In this document: piece after piece, positions 61,307-64,000 of the stretch
Numbering within the stretch: position 1 is the first letter of the stretch
How the letters are laid out: each line of letters starts with the position of its first letter
From: Sulfobacillus sp.
Lineage (GTDB): Bacteria > Bacillota > Sulfobacillia > Sulfobacillales > Sulfobacillaceae
Length of the DNA stretch: 64,000 nt
Assembly: GCA_027343695.1 (NCBI GenBank)
Contig: DAHWKJ010000049.1
Coordinates: 1-64,000, forward strand
Direction: 5' to 3'
Notes under the pieces: model-generated
Database searches by the model: none
Told to the model about the DNA's origin: nothing
Seen by the model: the letters and a program-made list of their open reading frames with translations, nothing else
Position numbers and translations under genes: made by a program

Positions 61307-62400
61307 AAATTTTCTGGGATGCGCTCTTATATGATTCGCAAGCGGCCGGTGTCGGCCGTTATATCCAAGAAATAATAGGCGCCTATGGGGTGGCATTTCC
61401 CCATGATGAGATGACCGCCTTGGTTAGGGACGGACAGCGTCTCGCCGGGGCCCGAAATCTAGTGCCCGGCGCCTCGGTTCAAGGTAGCCGCCAACGGCTC
61501 TGGTTTGAACAGATCCATTTGGGTACCTTGGCACGGCTTGAAACGTATGACGTGATACATTTTGGGGATTACCAAATGCCCATCATGAGACCGCTCGCGC
61601 GATCCGTGGTGACGGTGCATGATTTGGTGGCTTTTAAATTTCCCCAGCTGTTTCCTAAAAACACGGGCCGGGTTAAACGCTTTTTGATGCGGCACAGTGT
61701 CGCGCGGGCCTCGCACGTCATCGTGCCGAGTCAGGCTACGGCAGACGATCTCCAAACCATCTTGCGAGTGGATCGGAACAAAATCTCCGTGATACCGCAC
61801 GGCATATCCAGTCCTCTAGACGATAATCTACAAGGAGCGCGGCTTTACCCGCGCCCCTACTTTTTAGCGGTGGGGACCATTGAACCGCGAAAAAACTTTG
61901 AGCGATTGATTGCGGCATTTGCTGAAAGGTTTCGCGATCAACCCGATGGACCGGATTTAGTTATTGCCGGAAAACCAGGTTGGCTATATGGTAGTACTAT
62001 GAATGCACCGGAACGCTATGGGATTTCCACTCGGGTTAAATTTTTGGGGTTTGTTCAGGAGTCGGATCTGCAACTGTTATACCGAGACACCGCGGCCGTG
62101 GTCTATCCCAGTCTCTACGAAGGATTCGGATTTCCAGCGGCAGAGGCGCTGATTCGCTCGAAGCCCCTTTTGTGTTCCACAGGCGGCGCATTGGAGGAAG
62201 TGGCAGGGCAGGATGCGCTACTCATAGACCCTTACCGGGTGGAATCCATTACAGAGGGGCTTGATGCGTTGTGGCGAGATATTGAGTCCTGGCAGCATCG
62301 GGCCCATCAGGGCTCTTTTCGGATGCAAGCGATGACCTGGGAGTTGGCGGCCATGAAGACGCGTCAAGTCTACGAAAAAGTTTCAGGGAAGGAGTCATGA
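61303..62400 (+). CDS. Glycosyltransferase family 4 (mannosyltransferase-like)
   Basis: A 365-residue GT-B enzyme: AAGVGRYIQEIIGAYG at the start, VVTVHDLVAFKFPQLFP near 105, VGTIEPRKNFERLIAAFA near 190, and YPSLYEGFGFPAAEALIRSKP near 265. This set is typical of WbaZ/MtfB-like mannosyl- or rhamnosyltransferases. It is joined by ATGA overlaps to both neighbours. Confidence 0.9.
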   Translation: MKIFWDALLYDSQAAGVGRYIQEIIGAYGVAFPHDEMTALVRDGQRLAGARNLVPGASVQGSRQRLWFEQIHLGTLARLETYDVIHFGDYQMPIMRPLARSVVTVHDLVAFKFPQLFPKNTGRVKRFLMRHSVARASHVIVPSQATADDLQTILRVDRNKISVIPHGISSPLDDNLQGARLYPRPYFLAVGTIEPRKNFERLIAAFAERFRDQPDGPDLVIAGKPGWLYGSTMNAPERYGISTRVKFLGFVQESDLQLLYRDTAAVVYPSLYEGFGFPAAEALIRSKPLLCSTGGALEEVAGQDALLIDPYRVESITEGLDALWRDIESWQHRAHQGSFRMQAMTWELAAMKTRQVYEKVSGKES

Positions 62401-63854
62401 TGGAGAACTCGAACCCGGTCTTATTTCCTGTGAAAATTTGGTGGTATCTCGCGATAGTGGCCGTGGGGGGGATCGTGGCGCTGGTCCAACCGCTCGTGGG
62501 ACTCTTAGTGTTTACCGTGGGATTTATAGGGGTGGTAGCGGTGTCTGCGCCTGTGGGCATTGCCCTTTATATCTTATTAGCCCCATTTCCGCTCGGCATC
62601 ATATTTCATCACCATAAGTTTTACGTCTCGGACCTCATGGCGATTCTCTTAGCGATTTGGCTCTTGGTCCGTAGCTGGCGCGGCGGCGGATTACGCTCCG
62701 CTTGGAACACGTTTATGGTTAAGGAGTATCGTAATCCCCTGATTCTGGTGTTAGCTTTATCCGTGCTGTCGTTGGCGGTCACCTTGAGTCGGATTGGAAC
62801 CACCGTGAAAATTCTTGAATATATCGAGTTTTTCGTGGTGATGGTGGCGTTGGTTCGATATACAACGTTTAAGGCCCCGCAAGTCCGCAACTTTTATGTG
62901 AAAGTGCTTGCCTTTACGGTATCGCTGGTTACCCTGGATGGGCTCTATCAGTTTATGTTTCAGTTGGGACCGGCCGTCAACATCGTGGACGTGCATCACG
63001 TCCGCGCGGTGGCCTTCTTTGGGCAGCCGAATGTGTTTGGGGCCTTTAACGATATGACGTTTCCGCTCTTGTTGGCACTTATTGTGTTTGGCGCCCCAGA
63101 ACTTCCCAAGCGCTGGTTAACGGCGGCTTTGGTGATTGAAGCACTCGGCGTTGTCATCTCGTATTCGCGGGGTTCTTGGGTTGCCGATGCGGCGGCGGTG
63201 TTTTTTATGGGATTGGTAGTATGGGGAACCAAAGGGAAGGCCTTCTTGGGTAAATTTGCGCTCTACGGGATCGCGATCCCGGTGGCGATGTTCTTGGTCA
63301 CTATGGGACTGGGTAAAATTGATTTGAGTCACACCGCCGTCGCGTCGGCTTATCACAAAAATACCCTGGAACGCATACGCACCTCGGTGACCGCCATCTT
63401 TCATCCCGCGACCCACTTTGATACCAACCAGCGGCTCTTGATTTGGAAATCGGCGTTTGAGGCCATTAAAACCCACCCGTTGCTGGGTGTGGGTTTAGGC
63501 AATTTCCACCTCTTTATTGCGGCACATCCACCCAAGGGCTTGGCCGCCGTACCGCCCATGGCGCACAACTTCTACTTGGAGTGGGGAGCTGACCTTGGTA
63601 TCGGAGGGATCATTGCAGGGCTCTGGTACCAGTGGACCTGGATCAAAACCGTGTGGAACCTTATGAGGCAACGGGCCCAAGCCCTGTCGGGAGAGACCTA
63701 TGCGTGGGTGCTGGGGGGATTTGGGACCTTCGTGGCGTTCATCGTGCACAACTGGGTAGACTTCATGATAGACCATGGGGTTATCGTGCCATTACTATTG
63801 GTCCTTGGCATCGTGGCCGCCATTGCTACCGAAATTCGCGCCGAGAGAGCTTAA
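62397..63854 (+). CDS. O-antigen polymerase/ligase family membrane protein (Wzy/WaaL-like)
   Basis: A 485-residue protein with about 12 membrane helices and a large outside loop (about residues 310-390) ending in HPLLGVGLGNFHLFI and MAHNFYLEWGADLGIGG, the Wzy_C signature with its conserved His. It either joins repeat units into chains or attaches the polymer to its final carrier. In a single-membrane cell a polymerase role is more likely. The ATG overlaps the previous stop (ATGA). Confidence 0.87.
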   Translation: MMENSNPVLFPVKIWWYLAIVAVGGIVALVQPLVGLLVFTVGFIGVVAVSAPVGIALYILLAPFPLGIIFHHHKFYVSDLMAILLAIWLLVRSWRGGGLRSAWNTFMVKEYRNPLILVLALSVLSLAVTLSRIGTTVKILEYIEFFVVMVALVRYTTFKAPQVRNFYVKVLAFTVSLVTLDGLYQFMFQLGPAVNIVDVHHVRAVAFFGQPNVFGAFNDMTFPLLLALIVFGAPELPKRWLTAALVIEALGVVISYSRGSWVADAAAVFFMGLVVWGTKGKAFLGKFALYGIAIPVAMFLVTMGLGKIDLSHTAVASAYHKNTLERIRTSVTAIFHPATHFDTNQRLLIWKSAFEAIKTHPLLGVGLGNFHLFIAAHPPKGLAAVPPMAHNFYLEWGADLGIGGIIAGLWYQWTWIKTVWNLMRQRAQALSGETYAWVLGGFGTFVAFIVHNWVDFMIDHGVIVPLLLVLGIVAAIATEIRAERA

Positions 63855-63863
63855 GGGGGACCC

Positions 63864-64000
63864 ATGCGGGTTGCATTGGTACATGATTGGTTGGTAACGA
63901 TGGGAGGGGCTGAACGGGTCTTGGAGGAAATCGCCAAGATGTATCCGGATGCGCCCATTTATACCGGCGTGGTGGATCACAAAAGGCTCAGTCCATACCT
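63864..64000 (+). CDS. Glycosyltransferase family 4, N-terminal part (cut by window edge)
   Basis: Forty-five codons are visible before the window ends. VALVHDWLVTMGGAERVLEE followed by YPDAPIYTGVVD is the usual start of a group of family 4 transferases found in exopolysaccharide loci. AAGGGGGA lies 3 bp before the ATG. The donor site lies outside the window. Confidence 0.8.
   Translation, partial: MRVALVHDWLVTMGGAERVLEEIAKMYPDAPIYTGVVDHKRLSPY

Noticed and set aside
1-64000. CRISPR arrays, tRNA or rRNA genes
   Set aside because: No regularly spaced direct repeats and no cloverleaf or rRNA-like text were seen in any intergenic stretch.

Overview
The window reads as a chromosomal segment of a spore-forming, Gram-positive-type bacterium, most likely an acidophilic Firmicute of the Sulfobacillus kind. 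This is inference from gene content and style, not a database match. Supporting signs are a YlbJ-type sporulation protein behind a sigma-E-like promoter, strong AGGAGG ribosome sites with many GTG and TTG starts, a secreted pepstatin-type glutamic (G1) peptidase of the sort that works in acid, a secreted protein built of Gly-Tyr-Trp repeats plus a GH18 domain, and DsrE/OsmC sulfur or redox proteins. No rRNA, tRNA or CRISPR array was seen.

Layout. 1-6.3 kb: end of an MFS exporter, ylbJ, small membrane proteins, a cupin-type glucose-6-phosphate isomerase, a transposase relic, and an ECF sigma factor coupled to a membrane-anchored Asp-box protein. 6.7-9.2 kb: SSS-type transporter, OsmC and DsrE. 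9.2-14.2 kb (minus strand): a second ECF sigma/membrane partner pair, then an acyl-CoA ligase with its MFS transporter. 14.6-20.9 kb: HelD-like helicase, SDR, a MarR/MacB-type ABC operon, a His-rich secreted protein and a DUF1540 protein. 21.0-23.3 kb: an IS607-family element with an intact tnpB but a tnpA split by an in-frame TGA. 23.3-25.3 kb: secreted transglutaminase-like protein and NYN-domain protein. 25.5-30.6 kb: amino-sugar operon (GntR regulator, NagB, GH4 glycosidase, BadF-type GlcNAc kinase) followed by a lipoprotein. 30.7-38.9 kb: PduX-like kinase, MFS, glutamic peptidase, coiled-coil lytic transglycosylase, FtsH.

39.8-64 kb is a large surface-polysaccharide locus. An extended -10 promoter precedes a PglF/CapD-type dehydratase, then wbpA, wbpB, wbpD, wbpE and wbpI homologues in order. 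Together these predict synthesis of UDP-2,3-diacetamido-2,3-dideoxy-mannuronic acid from UDP-GlcNAc. A second aminotransferase and a PglC/WcaJ-type initiating sugar transferase follow. A Wzx-like flippase, a Wzy/WaaL-like polymerase/ligase and seven glycosyltransferases (the last cut by the window edge) complete a Wzx/Wzy-style export route. The locus is interrupted by minus-strand genes: threonine dehydratase at 49.6 kb, and a lipoprotein plus a 1092-residue GH18 exoprotein at 54-58 kb.

Three convergent gene pairs share the same TTAA tetranucleotide as both stop codons, an unusual kind of compaction. The most unusual items are the split IS607 tnpA, the GH18 enzyme with a peptidoglycan-binding-like insert in its barrel, the complete Wbp pathway in a Gram-positive setting, and the DUF1540 gene whose ribosome site lies in a hairpin.
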